Shown here piece after piece: positions 48,908 to 61,753 of a stretch of DNA of 64,000 nt. The stretch is taken from contig OW799233.1 in assembly GCA_941918925.1 (NCBI GenBank), forward strand, positions 122,600,333 to 122,664,332, written 5' to 3'. The notes under the pieces are model-generated. The model searched no databases, was not told where the DNA came from, and saw only the letters and a program-made list of their open reading frames with translations. The stretch is from Phyto melanocephala (taxonomy: Eukaryota; Arthropoda; Insecta; Diptera; Rhinophoridae). Position numbers and translations under genes: made by a program. Each line of letters starts with the position of its first letter. Within the stretch, counting starts at the first letter, position 1.

Positions 48908-50204
48908 AGCTATCAATTTTGATATGCATTATAGCAGAAATTCAAGTTGCAACAGCAAACTAAATATGATTAAAAGTTAGTGTGGTACAAATTTGTAAGG
49001 GGGAAAAGAATTTCCCAGCTTTTTTTAAACAAATTTCTTTTAAACTAAGCATACACTGCATACAGTAACCTAAATTTTTTAAATTCGATTATAAGAAAAC
49101 CGAAATTATTATAAATAAAAATTTGTTTATTAAAATATTAAAAAAGGAGCGAAAAAATTTGAAGAATACAGTTTATATAAAGAAATAAATTTTTAGAATT
49201 TATTATTTTATTTTCGTCAACGTTTTTTAAGTTTAAAAACATTAAGCGCTTTAATTTAAAATAACAGATTCTAACTAGCCTCGAATCATATTAACTGATA
49301 TATTTGTGAATACTACAGCAAATTCGATACTAAAACAAGTGTTAAAATAATTTACACAATCTTAAAATTGGATGGTATCTAATATTTTCATGCGTTTGTT
49401 ATTGCCAAAAATTTTATATACATTTTATAATTAAATTATCCTTTAAAGTAAAGTGGAAGTTTGCAAGAAAACAAATTGTTTAAAACAAGTAAAACATATG
49501 TATCAGATGTGTCTCTGGCTTGGCATTATTATTCAAATTTAATTGACCTAGATTGAAAGCCGAAAATATAAATTTGTCAAAATTAAAGATTAACATTCGA
49601 AAATATTTTTTTTTAACAACGAATTTAGAAGTATGCATGCTGTAAATACCTGTTTAAATTTTTTTTTGTAAAAAAATTTCAGAAATTTTTCTATTTTTGG
49701 GAATTATTAGTTTAAATTATTTTTTACATAAAATGTGTAATAAATTTAATTTTTTCAAAAAACGGATTATTTCTAAAGAGTTTTGGTTGATAGTTTAAAT
49801 TTAACCAATAGTTGATATACATTTTACTAAAAGGATTGTTCGCTCTAAATCTGGTTATGTTTAATCATAAATTATATGTTGACTTTGAGCACGCTACTAT
49901 GTATAATAATCAAAAGAAAAATATCAACTTTATTGCTGCTTCTTTCCTTAACGATACAAATAATGAAAAATGGGTTGTACAGAAAATTTTTAAAACACCA
50001 GATGGCTCTGAAACCCTGCTCTATATTAAACATAGTGCGCAATCACAATAATGCCAGGATAATATTTAACTTTTATCTACATATCCTCAATTTCAAAATG
50101 GCAAATACAAGGCAATGTATAAAAGAATTGCCTGAGTAATACAGATAATTACGAATTAGATACCTACGAAGTGGAATATCGCACATAAAAATTATGTTTT
50201 CTGC

Positions 50205-51840
50205 AAGGGAACCTGTTGGTGCCTTGTCATTCCGTCTGAAATTATGACAATATTCATTTCCTACCCCATAAAGCGTACATATTCGTAAAGACTTTGTCAA
50301 TGTCGGATTTTCCATGAATTGGTTTAAATCAACTTTTATAAGCATCCTTATTTAGAACAGACTTGTATGTTTAATTGCCTAATAACTTTTTCAGACACAC
50401 GACCGCCACTGTTTTTTCCCATATTTTTACCACAAAAATTAACATCTTTCCGCTGTAGGATAGACCCGTTTATTATTATTTGTTGATATAATATGCCTCT
50501 AGAGCTATTCGTAAAAAAACCTGGGACAAATCGGTTGATATAAAAGCTTCAAAGTTTCTCAAGCTCTTAAATAGTTTTTGTATATGCTAGTGACACAAAG
50601 TTACAAGCTGTAGATTCTAAAATTTTTTTAGAGAAAAACTAACAAACTAACTAATTAAGAAAAAAAAAAACACCAAAATACAATTGATTTGGTGGTTTCG
50701 TGAGATTTACAAACAATAGTATTAGATAAAAGTCCTTATTGAACAAAGGACTACAAAATGCCGTACAGAAAATTTATATTACATATGTCAAGTATAATAC
50801 TTAGAAATGTAGCTCCTTCATCTCAAATATAGCAAATTAAATATAATAAACCAGTAAAATACAATAAGCTTTGAAAAAAATTACAAATGGCGTCCTAAAT
50901 AAAATGACGCATATATGGGTCAAACGTAGTGATACCCCGCTTCGTTTCCTTCAAAACCCAAAATATTTCTATCGAGCAAAAGGGCTTGACCAGTAGAATA
51001 TAAACGCAAAGAAAAAACATGGTTGCGATAATCATAATCAAATAGCAACAAAATATGATTAAATTGTATGATTGTGGTTAAAAGATATAATAGTTGCCAT
51101 GTATCATATATGTATGCGTTTACGACTGCAGTTAACATCAACATGAATGAGAATAATTGAAATTAAATTATTATTACAAAATTATAGCTTAATTGCTTTG
51201 TAATTATATTGTTTTCTCACCTTTTTTTAATTGATTATTTATAATTTTAACTGCTTTTGATTATAATGTTATTTTTGTTATAATAATTTTTTTTGATTCA
51301 TACAATTCTTGCCAGATAGCAATTTGTACAAAGAGTATACATTAATTTATACAATTCAAACAAAATGCTTGATTATCGTGATATAATATATGATTAAATA
51401 AGATAAAAATTACTATTACTTGTTTTAGACAACCAGTTAGATATTGTTTTAGCGAATATAATATGACCGTCGTGATCATGTCGCAATCATGGTTCTTTTA
51501 TGAAAAACTTAAAACCCATGATACCGTTGTTAACAAAATCGATAATACGTGGGTCGGATATAGAAATTACGGATTTATCGTCTTCACCCACACATTGTTA
51601 TTATTAAATGAAAGAGCTGGACCATTAGGATACAAGTCCATAATGGTTCTGGAAACAAAAATGACGGATAAATTTCTTCATAACCTTCTCGATATGGGTA
51701 TCAAATAAAATTGCTCAACTGATAGTATACAGCAAACTATGTAAACAATCAATATGAGAGATGGTGTTGAAAAAAATAAAGCAAAATATGGTTGAAGATA
51801 ATTTTTTAAATCTAGGCAACTTTGAAAAATGGTCGTTTAA
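50205..51840 (+). mobile_element. Scattered old family B relics
   Basis: 50,215-50,540 follows the left third of the 44,849 element (CTTGTCATTCCG, CCCCATAAAG, CTCTAGAGCTATTCG). 50,880-51,000 and 51,640-51,790 resemble its GGGCTTGACCAGTAGAATA and GATGG-rich parts. Highly diverged and interrupted. Confidence 0.4.
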
Positions 51841-52390
51841 CCTACGTAAATATACGGATCTTTATCGGAAATTTCCAAACTTAATTTTATTAATGTTAAG
51901 CTCATGTTATTTTTATTAATTTTATATTGCTTTACTACACCTAATGATCTGTAATTAAGGATTCGTTGTTTTATTTTATCACATCATTGCAGTTATTTTT
52001 TATAAAAATTAATGTTTTTTGCATAACAATTGATTTCAATTTATATTATTATATTTAAGCACAAACAATGTTGATTAAGTATGTATTATAAAATAAAAGG
52101 CAAAATGTATGCCCTCAAAATTCAAATATTTAAATTTCTCTCAAATGTACTAAATTCCTTATAAGAATTTTTTCGGTTCTTCAAAAATGTCAAAAATAAG
52201 ACTATTCATAGAAAACTTTCAATAGATACTTAGTTAATTTATTAAAAAATTTTTTTCAAAATTCCATAATTACACAGAGGAGTAAAATTGGCCAAATTCA
52301 TATAGGAAACTTCTTACTGTTCCTATATTTTTACTGAATATTTACTTAATTCTGTTTGAGTTGTACTAAAATTTACGACTATCTCTAATA

Positions 52391-52949
52391 CTATGTTCAC
52401 ACAGGCGCCTTAATTGTCAATTTATAATATTATCGCAATTAAAGGCCTTATACTATGTTCACACACGCGCCTTAATTGTCAATTTATAATATTATCGCAA
52501 TTAAAGGCCTTATTGAGCTCAATTTACCATACTAAAAATTATTTTTAAATTGAGCAATATATACTTAATTGTTTCTCTTATTGCCTAAAACTCGAAATAC
52601 AACTCTTGAGAAGTATGTTCAGTGAGAAGAAAATTCTGTAGGTGGCATTTCTAATGTCAAACAAATAAATATACAAAAAATAAAAATTAAGAAAATTAAA
52701 AATTTTTGATGAAAATTTTAAAAAAATGTTTGAATAAATTCAAATACATACATATAAGTATATATATGTATAAATATAATTGTAAATATATTTTATCAAC
52801 AGCAAAAACACTGAAAAGAAGGCATTATTTGATTTTTACAGCTATAAAATGCTAATGGAGTAAGATAAATTGAGTATGTCTGAACACTTATTTTAATTGC
52901 TCAATCAACACTAAATTGAAACAATTAAAAATATCTGTCTGAACAGGGT
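52391..52949. mobile_element. MITE with duplicated 62-bp left end
   Basis: The left end CTATGTTCACACAG and the right end CTGTCTGAACAGGG are imperfect inverted repeats flanked by TA. The first 62 bp (52,391-52,452) are repeated immediately at 52,453-52,514 with only one or two differences. Confidence 0.6.
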
Positions 52950-53916
52950 ATAACATATATTACAAAAATACAAACAATTTTGTTACAATTGTAATATCAC
53001 TTATTTTCGTTATTATGTGCTTTAGTATAATAATGTTGGTAACGACCCCCATGTAGTTTATGACATAATGACAATTTGATACACGAATTTAAATAGATGT
53101 TGCCGTGAAATTTTTCAATGTTTGGTGTTAAAAATATATATTTTACTATATATAAAATATATTTTATTATTTAAATATTATTTGCACGTCATTTTTGATG
53201 AATGATCTACTTTATACAAACAGGATGTTTTTCAAATGAATTCACAATACAACAAGTATTATTTAACTTTCTGTTACTATAGAAATAATTTTTTTATTTG
53301 CAATTAAATCTAAAAAAAACTATATCACTTACTTTTCGCCCCATAATAAAAGCACGTATTTAGTTAGCCATGAAATTTGTACAATTATTGCCTAAATTTT
53401 ATTATAATCTTTTTTTCGTCTTTTTTTTGCGCTAAACACTTCCATTAAACCCTGTTTAAACCTTGACTCACTTGAAATAATAATAAAAGTAAAATTTGTC
53501 AACATTTCTGTTTGTCTTGTGTTAAATGAAAAATTTATATTTACATGCAAAATAATTAGCTGGTTTAAAATACAAGACACAACACAACATTACAATGACC
53601 CACATTTAGTAACGTAATATCTATAAAAAAAATAAATATAAACAAACTATAAAACATAAGCAACAAACCAAATAAACGATACCGCACATACGGTGTAAGA
53701 CAACAAGTAAATAACAATTACTAACAACATCATACTGATTACATGTTACAGTCAAAATACTACTTCATAATTACTCATTACCAACTTTTTTTTTTTAGCA
53801 GAAGAAGAAGAAACAGTAAGACATGCAATTTTTAACGGGTGGATAGAAAACACACAAACATGCAAACAAATAAATAAATAAAATTTATTAAAATCAGTAT
53901 GTACAAATTTACTTAC

Positions 53917-54270
53917 TGCATTGTTTTCTGCATCTTCGTCATCGTAGTCTTCGTCGTTGCTGGCATCAGTTGCCGCATCTGAACCATTACTGTTGTTGCA
54001 TTTATTACGCCATATGACAACGGTGACATAATTGCTGCTCTCATTAAGCCAATGATTTTTCAAAAGCGCTGCAATCCCAGAGATTTTCATGCCCAAAACA
54101 TCTTGGCCATTTAGTTCGAGCAAACAGTCACCAATGCGCAGACCAGCCTGATAGGAAGTGGAATCTTTTTGTATGCTGCTCACCCAGGGATACGGATCCC
54201 AGGGAGCCCGACTCAAGTGCAGACCTAACGCACCATTAGTACATGTATAAATTTTATAAGATTTTAACAT
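53917..54270 (-). CDS. Coding exon 1: PDZ domain, start of the SIAH-like E3 ligase
   Basis: Residues 1-118. The ATG at 54,270-54,268 has A at -3, and an in-frame TAA lies just upstream, so this is taken as the start. A possible 3' splice site (TTTCAG) ends at 54,287, implying an upstream 5' UTR exon. Residues about 8-90 form a PDZ domain. The carboxylate-binding loop reads GALGLHL in place of GLGF, followed by SYQAGLRIGDCLLELNGQDV, the classical A-G-L-x-x-G-D-x-L-L-x-x-N-G core, and then the long helix and a final VTVVIWRN strand. A serine/asparagine stretch and an acidic run (DEDYDDEDAE) follow and link to the RING. The exon ends in phase 0 at a GTAAGT donor (53,916-53,911). The GTG at 54,276 is not a plausible eukaryotic start. 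Confidence 0.85.
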
Positions 54271-54286
54271 ATTCACAGGAGTTTAA

Positions 54287-56940
54287 CTGAAACTAAACAG
54301 AAAAATATATAAATTATTTCCATTACATGCTCAAGGTCACGCTAAAAGGTTAACTGAAGTAATAAAAAATCCCTAAACCCACAAAGATTAAAATTTTGTT
54401 GACATTTGAACGACTTTTAAATAAATAATAATAAATCTTCCAAAAAAAAATTATTATATTCAAAAGTTAAACATAAAAGTCCTGATTTATGCGTACTTAC
54501 ACACAAATGCACTACAACTGCCGATACTTTTACATATAAAAATATGTTCTCATGCCAAACAAAGCCTCACAATTCTGGTACAGATGCAGAAATTTTGAAA
54601 TTTTTTTTATAAACACATAAAAATTAAAACTTTCACTTAATCTTTAAATGAGAGACAAATTCTTAAAACTGCTATTTTAATAATTTTATTTTTCCCTTTA
54701 ATTTCAATTATGTTTTGTATTATTTTTTTTTAACTGTTGGGGACCAAAAGTACATGAATTAAAAATTCTTTTAAGTCGCACATGACGTGTGTTTAATTAC
54801 ACAGTCTGCGTACATGCTTGTACTGTTAAGTCCTTCACCTAGAAACATACACCAATACAATTTCTTTTATACATGTACACAAGTATGTTCGCATGTGTAC
54901 ATATGTAGGTGCATGTATGGCTCAGTAGGTTTAATGATGGCCCCATAAACTACCATAAATCTGGCAAAAACATAAAACAATGAGCGACTAAATGCTGTTG
55001 GCATAGAATAGCAATATGCACCAAATACATATACGCACACACATTTACAAAGGCGAAAAAGTGACAGTGTGCTTTGTAGGCAAATAAAGGATTTAGCTGT
55101 ATCCCAGACGAAAACAGAGTTACCATTCTCAAATCAGGGAACAAAACAAGTTTTGGTTTTAAATACCATCAGTTTAAATTTAGGAAAAAAAATTAAAAAA
55201 AGACTCGAAATTCACTATCGAAATATATTCAATTAGATTAAAATCAGTTAATGACTTAAGTTTACAACATCGTATGAAACTTGTCTCATTTTAGTATTTT
55301 CATGATCATGAAAAAAGTATATTAAAAATCAGAAAAAGAGATTTTTTGTTATGAATAAAATTTGGTAACACTTAACACTTCCCCTCCAAAAACTTTTGCA
55401 GCAACACATGCTTGTTCTAAATCACATACAACACACTTAAAGTGTTATTTTAACGGTTGCGTGCTGTAAAAGTTTTTATTTTTGGCTTATTTATCTATCT
55501 TCCCTTACCCTTATTCTTTTGGAATTTTTCTTTTAATTTCATTTCGTTTTTATTCCGTGGGAATCTGTCATTATGCGTAACGATAACGTTTTAAGTCGAG
55601 TCAAATTTCATCTATTAAATGTTGTCTACATGATGATCTCTTAGTCTCCTAGTCAGACAGTTAGTCAGCTAGTCATTGGGGTTTTTTTTACCTTGAGTCA
55701 GCAATATTTTGGGGTTTTGCTTTTAGATTTTATGCGTATATGTGAGCGTGTGTTTATTTATCGTGTGTTGTTCTAGCAAAATCACGTAAATTTTTACAAA
55801 CGTATTTTTGAGTCGTTTTTTAATGTAAACATGTCACGTCTTCGGTGTTGTGCACGCATTTTAATGCATTAACGCCGTCAACACCAAACCACTAAACCAA
55901 CATCATAAGAACACCCAATCAGCCAGACAACCTACCATCTATACTGACATTAAAAAAAAAGTTATTGAACTTTTATCTTAGATTTATACGAGCACAAACA
56001 GACAATATATAATACCGATATATAAATGTATGTGTGGGTAATTGATGGTTTTACATGTACCAATCATACAACAACCCCCAAAATTAGGAGGGTGGACAAA
56101 GAACAATCCAAATGCATAAAAAAAACTATAAATCAAATATATTTTAAAATATTTCATTAACAATGTACATATATTTTTAGTATATGTTTTTAAATGTGTA
56201 GCAATAGCGTAATGAATATTGGCATTCGCAATCTTCGAACTATCGCAAATACTTTTAATACAATTTCATTATATCACTAGCGTAAAGTATTTGTTTTTAA
56301 TAAAATTTTCTTAATTATTATACAATATACTTATTTTGTTATCATTAATTTAACTTCTTTGAAATTTGCAAACACAAGTGGCCGCAGAAAATATTAATTT
56401 TTCTTGGTAGAATTTTACAAATTAGTTGTCTTCAGTCCTTCATGTGCATCGATTGTAAATTCGTTTCTTGTCTGTGTGTTTGACAAGGCTTAGGCTTGAT
56501 TTGTTTTCACTTTAAAACATTTTCGAAAAGTTGTTCAGGTGCAAACTTTTCTAATTAGTTTACAAACATAAAAATGTGCTGTGTGTTTTACACCCTTCAC
56601 CACCGTGGTAATAGCAGATGTATATAAATTGATCAGTAGGTTTGTTACGAACATTTTTCATTTGAATATGATAAAGGGTTTGTTTTTGTTTTGTGAAAAT
56701 ATTTGAAAAAGTATGAATTTTTGGATATATTTAAAGTGTTTTTATTTTTTAATGTATCGAATCTCTATAAATCAATATTTTTGCCAAGCGTATTTACTTG
56801 GACAGATGCTGCGACTTTCGTAAATGCTGTGTACCACTAAGAATTTGTCATTACGAAAATTCGACTCATCCAAACAAGTTTTATTTTTTTTATCAAAAGT
56901 ATACAAAACTTTAAGAAACAAAATTACCATTAAAAATTAA
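54287..56940. other. 5' flank or first intron of the SIAH-like gene
   Basis: AT-rich sequence with no recognised repeat or coding exon. It should hold the promoter or a large 5' UTR intron of the minus-strand gene, but no core promoter could be chosen with confidence. Confidence 0.5.
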
Positions 56941-57060
56941 GGGCCGTATTTATAAAAAATATTTTAGGTTAATCAGCAGACCCTTATTTGACAGATGTTG
57001 CAGAGAAATTTGTCAAATAAGCCGTCAATAAACCTAAAATATTTTTTATGAATACGGCCC
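56941..57060. mobile_element. 120-bp foldback MITE with TAA duplication
   Basis: 30-bp terminal inverted repeats beginning GGGCCGTATT with one mismatch, flanked by TAA at 56,938-56,940 and 57,061-57,063. An inner pair CTTATTTGACA / TGTCAAATAAG extends the fold. A 3-bp TAA duplication and GGGCC ends fit a PIF/Harbinger MITE. Confidence 0.82.
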
Positions 57061-57304
57061 TAATTCTATAAACTTTTTATATACCCTATATAAAACTTTG
57101 ATATATTTTATGAATATGACAGTTAACTTATAGTTTGAAACTACACTAAAAAAAAGTATTTCTTAATTTTTTTTATTTAACTGACTTTTTGATTAGTTTT
57201 TAAATTCTTATTATATTTTTTTTCATTAGTTGAATTAATTTTTTTAATTGATATTAAAATATTTAAAAACAAGAGATTTCTGTCAGTTGATAAAAATAAA
57301 TAAA

Positions 57305-58138
57305 AACAAGTAAGAGCGCTATATTCGGCCGTGCCGAATCTTATATACCCTTCACAACGTGTAGTCATGCAATAACAGTGGTTTGTGTCACCATTCATCC
57401 CATATGATATACGTACATACATATAAAAACATACATATATAAAAACGTCCCATTATAAAATTAAAAATTCACGTATGTATGTTAAAAAAACAAAAAAAAA
57501 AAAAAAATTTTAAAAAAAATTTAAAAAAAAAATTTTAAAAAAAATTTAAAAAAAAAATTATTATGTATACAATATATATATATATAAAACAAAAAAAAAT
57601 AAAAAAAAATTAAAAAAAAATAATAATAAAAATATAAATAATATATTAAATAAAAAATAAAAAAAAAATAAAAAATAAATTTTAAAAAATATTAAAAAAA
57701 AATTTTTTTGGCTCAGCTGGAATTCGATGCCACGTTTTCTCTAACCAGTATACACGTTTGTATGTATGTATGTTGTTTTTGTAATGTTGTTTTTGTGAAA
57801 AAAAATCGAGGTGGTCGTGGGTTTTTGCTCATATCTCAGTTGTTTATGCACCGATGTTTCTGATTTCCAATACCGATCTACTCCCGAATATTTCTGATAT
57901 TTTAGTACCTTACCCGGGTCCAACCTATGTCGGGGGGCTTCAAAAAGTTGATTTCAACATACACACGGACAGACGGTCAGACGGTCAGACGGACAGACTG
58001 ACAAAGCTTAATCGACTCCTCTATTCATAAGCTTTCAGAAAATATATACTTTATGGGGTCGGAAATGAAAATTGTAGAAATTTCACACGGAATGGCAAAC
58101 CTATATATACCCTTTTTCACTGTGTGAAGGGTATAATA
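57305..58138 (-). mobile_element. Family B element, subfamily with different 5' end
   Basis: The left hairpin TTCGGC-CGT-GCCGAA and TATACCCTTCACAACG are nearly identical to 48,245 onward. An A/T simple-sequence core lies at 57,485-57,705. The right end is GTGTGAAGGGTATAATA with a GACGGTCAGACGGTCAGACG run at about 57,970. The window's first 97 bases belong to the same subfamily. Confidence 0.68.
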
Positions 58139-59429
58139 AAAAAATTTTGTTTCAAATGACATTTTTTGAAAGTTTAATTTCGAAGGATAAATTTAATATA
58201 ATTGTTACTCAAGAAGCAGAATAATAAAAAAAATAGTTAGCAATTTGCAAGAGAAAGTTTTGGTTATTTCTCACATATAGAAATATTATCTGTTTTAAAT
58301 ACATATATAAAATGGTTTCAGTTTCATTGTAGAAATGTATGTCCAAAGTCAATATTTATTATTTCCTTACCTTTACTCAGAATTCTTATTTTAATAGGTG
58401 AGTTAGTTGAATTTATTCACTCTGTGTGATCAAGCCTTTTTACCGGTAAATATTTATTTATGTCTAGGTGCTTTATGCTATCAATTATATTTGGAAATCG
58501 GATTTTTTGTATGGTCTAGTAAGTGAATTTGTGCAGCCCTGCTTCTTATACTAACTTATTATATAAGTAACGAAATGAAATTAAATCCTATGTACATCTG
58601 TTGAGATTATTATATTTTTCTTTTTAGTAATTGTTTTTAAACATGTTAAATAATTTCTATTACTGAAACAATAAGTGCTTTAGTTACTTAAAACCCCGAT
58701 TTCAATTATAGCCTTCATTAAATTAATTTAAATCATTTTTAAAATTTATGGATATTTTAATTCATTATTTAATACTGTTTTTATTGATATTTTTCTCAAT
58801 ATTTTTTCAAATAAAACTATTAATTTTTATTTTTTTAATGGTAATATTTTGATGATTAGAGCAAATTCAAATAATCTTTTAATTAATAATATTAAGTTTG
58901 TAACTAAAATTCATATATATTTTTTTCTGTGTATGTCATTATAGCAACACTATACGATAGTACAACTTGTGAGTTTACCAATTATGTATACAAATTTATT
59001 AAAGAGCAGCACCTGCATAAGGAAAACGGCATGCATATAAACTTATTAAATTTAAAATAGTGCGTGTATATTATTCTCTCATTATAGAATTCATACTTGC
59101 AAAAATGTGTGCTTTGCTTTACGATCAATAATTGAAGAATAGAACAAAGCTAAAATAGCACAATGTTGTAATAAACAAAAGATGCAATAGAACATTAAAA
59201 CTGAACTAGATCATTTAAAACATCCTTGAGTATTTTGACTAAAGAAAAAATTACATAGAGACTTTAACTTTTAGTGTTCTGTAATGGGATGAATGTATGA
59301 GACTTGAAATTGCTCTTTAAACTGCCCTTAATGTAATTTAATATTTTGTGTATGTGTTTTATTGTTCCTGATGTTTTTGCTATAATTAAGAATTTTTTTT
59401 TATTTTGTTGTCGCGTTTTTATTTTAATA
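58139..59429. other. AT-rich stretch, nothing recognised
   Basis: No repeat ends, open frames or motifs were identified between the family B element and the Helitron-like array. Confidence 0.5.
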
Positions 59430-60007
59430 CTAGAAAAGCCCGGCGCGCGTTGCTACGCACCTTAATGAATTAAAATGCATTCTGAATTTTAATTGAATAT
59501 CAAGTGCAAAAACCTAAAAATTATAATTTTTTTATGGGCGTGGCACTGCCCTCTTTTTAAATCCCGAAATTGTAAACTCATGAAAGCTTGATATGTGTGC
59601 AAAGTTTCAGAAAAATCGGTCAAGTGCAAGTAGCTAAAAATGATAACTTATTTTTTATGGGCGTGGCCCCGTCTACTTTTTTAATCACGAAATTATAAAG
59701 TCATGCCAGCTTAATATGTGTGCAAAGTTTCAGAAAAATCGGTCCAGTGCAAGTACCTCAAAATTAAAACTTTTTTAGGGGCGTGGCCCCGCCCACTTTT
59801 CTTATCACGAAATTATTTAGTCATGACAGCTTGATATGTGTGCAAAGTTTCAGAAAAATCGGTCAAGTGCAAGTAGCTAAAACTGATAACTAATTTTTTA
59901 TGGGCGTGGCCTCGCCCACTTTTTTCACCCATAAACACTCCCTGGTATGTGTAAAACAACTTACCAAAGTTTGAGCCCGATCGGTTTTACAGTTTCGAAG
60001 TCTATAG

Positions 60008-60038
<31 letters not shown>

Positions 60039-60059
60039 TTTCACTTTTATATATATAGA
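59430..60059 (-). mobile_element. Helitron-like array unit 1 (type A, 3'-most)
   Basis: Read on the minus strand it starts TCTATATATATAAAAGTG and ends CTAG, followed by T. It is 630 bp, the shortest unit, with about four 121-bp monomers. Its CTAG-proximal end is of type A (CTTAATGAATT, CTAAAAATTATAA). Confidence 0.78.
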
Positions 60060-60883
60060 CTAGCCAATCCCGGCGCGCGTTGCTACGCCCCTTCATGAAT
60101 TTTAATCGCATTCTAAATTTTAATCGAATATCAAGTGCAAGGCTAAAAACTATAACTTTTTCTTTATGAGTGTGGCACTGCCCACTTTTCTAATTACGAA
60201 ACTGTATAGTCATGACAGCTAAATAAGTGTGCAAAGTTTCAAAAAAATCGGACCAGTGCAAGTACCTCAAAATTAAAATTTTGTTTATGGGCGTGGCCCT
60301 GCCCACTTTTCTAATCACGAAATTGTAAAGTCATAACAGCTCAATATGTGTGCAAAGTTTCAGAATAATCGGTCAAGTGCAAGTACCTCAAAATGATACC
60401 TTTTTTTTATAGGCGTGGCACTGCCCACTTTTCTAATCACGAAATTATTAAGTCATTACAGCTCAATATGTGTGCCAAGTTTCAGAAAAATCGGTCTGGT
60501 GCAAGTACCTCAAAATTGTAGCCTTTTTTTATGGGCGTGGCCCCGCCCACTTTTTTAATTACAAAATTATAAAGTCACGACAGTTTAATATGTGTGCAAA
60601 GTTTCAGGAAAATCGGTCCAGTGCAAGTACCTCAAAATTAAAATTTTTTTAGGGGCGTGGCCCCGCCCACTTTTCTTATCACGAAATTATTTAGTCATGA
60701 CAGCTCGATATGTGTGCAAAGTTTCAGAAAAATCGGTCAAGTGCAAGTAGCTAAAACTGATAACTAATTTTTTATGGGCGTGGCCCCGCCCACTTTTTTT
60801 CATCCATAAACACTCCCCGGTATGTGTACAACAACTTACCAAAGTTTGAGCCCGATCGGTTTTGCAGTTTCAGAGTCTATAGC

Positions 60884-60922
<39 letters not shown>

Positions 60923-60942
60923 TTCACTTTTATATATATAGA
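60060..60942 (-). mobile_element. Helitron-like array unit 2 (type B end)
   Basis: It abuts unit 1 with no spacer: on the minus strand its CTAG is followed directly by the TC of unit 1. 883 bp. The CTAG-proximal end is type B (CTTCATGAATTTTAATCGC). The (CA)n tract is near the other end. Confidence 0.78.
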
Positions 60943-61753
60943 CTAGCCAAACCCGGCGCGCGTTGCTACGCCCCTTAATGAATCGAAATGCATTCTGAAT
61001 TTTAATTGCAAAAACCTAAAAATTATAATTTTTTTATGGGCGTGGCATTGCCCACTTTTCTAGTCACGAAATTGTAAAGTCATAACAGCTCAATATGTGT
61101 GCAAAGTTTCAGAAGAATCGGACCAGTGCAAGTACCTCAAAATTAAAATTTTGTTTATGGGCGTGGCCCTGCCCACTTTTCTAATCACGAAATTGTAAAG
61201 TCATAACAGCTCAATATGTGTGCAAAGTTTCAGAATAATCGGTCAAGTGCAAGTACCTCAAAATGATACCTTTTTTTTATAGGCGTGGCACTGCCCACTT
61301 TTCTAATCACGAAATTATTAAGTCATTACAGCTCAATATGTGTGCCAAGTTTCAGAAAAATCGGTCTGGTGCAAGTACCTCAAAATTGTAGCCTTTTTTT
61401 ATGGGCGTGGCCCCGCCCACTTTTTTAATTACAAAATTATAAAGTCACGACAGTTTAATATGTGTGCAAAGTTTCAGGAAAATCGGTCCAGTGCAAGTAC
61501 CTCAAAATTAAAATTTTTTTAGGGGCGTGGCCCCGCCCACTTTTCTTATCACGAAATTATTTAGTCATGACAGCTCGATATGTGTGCAAAGTTTCAGAAA
61601 AATCGGTCAAGTGCAAGTAGCTAAAACTGATAACTAATTTTTTATGGGCGTGGCCCCGCCCACTTTTTTTCATCCATAAACACTCCCCGGTATGTGTACA
61701 ACAACTTACCAAAGTTTGAGCCCGATCGGTTTTGCAGTTTCAGAGTCTATAGC

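Larger units (their letters stand above)
41331..53916 (-). other. Intron 1 of the SIAH-like gene
   Basis: 12.6 kb between the PDZ exon and the RING. It contains non-LTR fragments (41.6-42.5 kb), a family A fragment (43.95-44.3 kb), family B elements (44.85-45.9, 48.2-48.9 and relics 50.2-51.8 kb), a possible MITE (46.4-47.3 kb) and a MITE with a 62-bp duplication (52.4-52.95 kb). I see nothing specific in 42,540-43,950, 44,310-44,845, 45,890-46,380, 47,265-48,244, 48,910-50,200, 51,840-52,385 and 52,950-53,916. The short open frame at 49,812-50,051 has no recognisable domain. Confidence 0.75.
1769..54270 (-). other. Gene span: PDZ-RING-SIAH-like E3 ligase gene, four coding exons
   Basis: Assembled from four minus-strand exons whose frames join without a stop: 354 nt, 87 nt, 172 nt and 1,520 nt, giving 710 residues. 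Donors are all GTAAGT; acceptors are TTGCAG, ATTAG and TATAG. The product is predicted to be a ubiquitin-protein ligase of the SIAH/Seven-in-absentia class carrying an extra N-terminal PDZ module, so it probably binds a C-terminal peptide ligand and targets it, or a partner, for ubiquitination. Introns are 12,586, 22,114 and 15,669 bp and are full of transposon remnants in both orientations. I believe this is the orthologue of Drosophila CG34375, but this is recalled and not checked. A further 5' non-coding exon is likely and was not located. Confidence 0.82.

Noticed and set aside
54274..54276. GTG as alternative start of the PDZ exon
   Set aside because: GTG starts are not used in this way in animals; the ATG two codons downstream has a suitable context.
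60470..61522. Two identical 60-codon open frames with initial MCQVSEKS
   Set aside because: They are translations of duplicated Helitron-like monomers, not a gene family.
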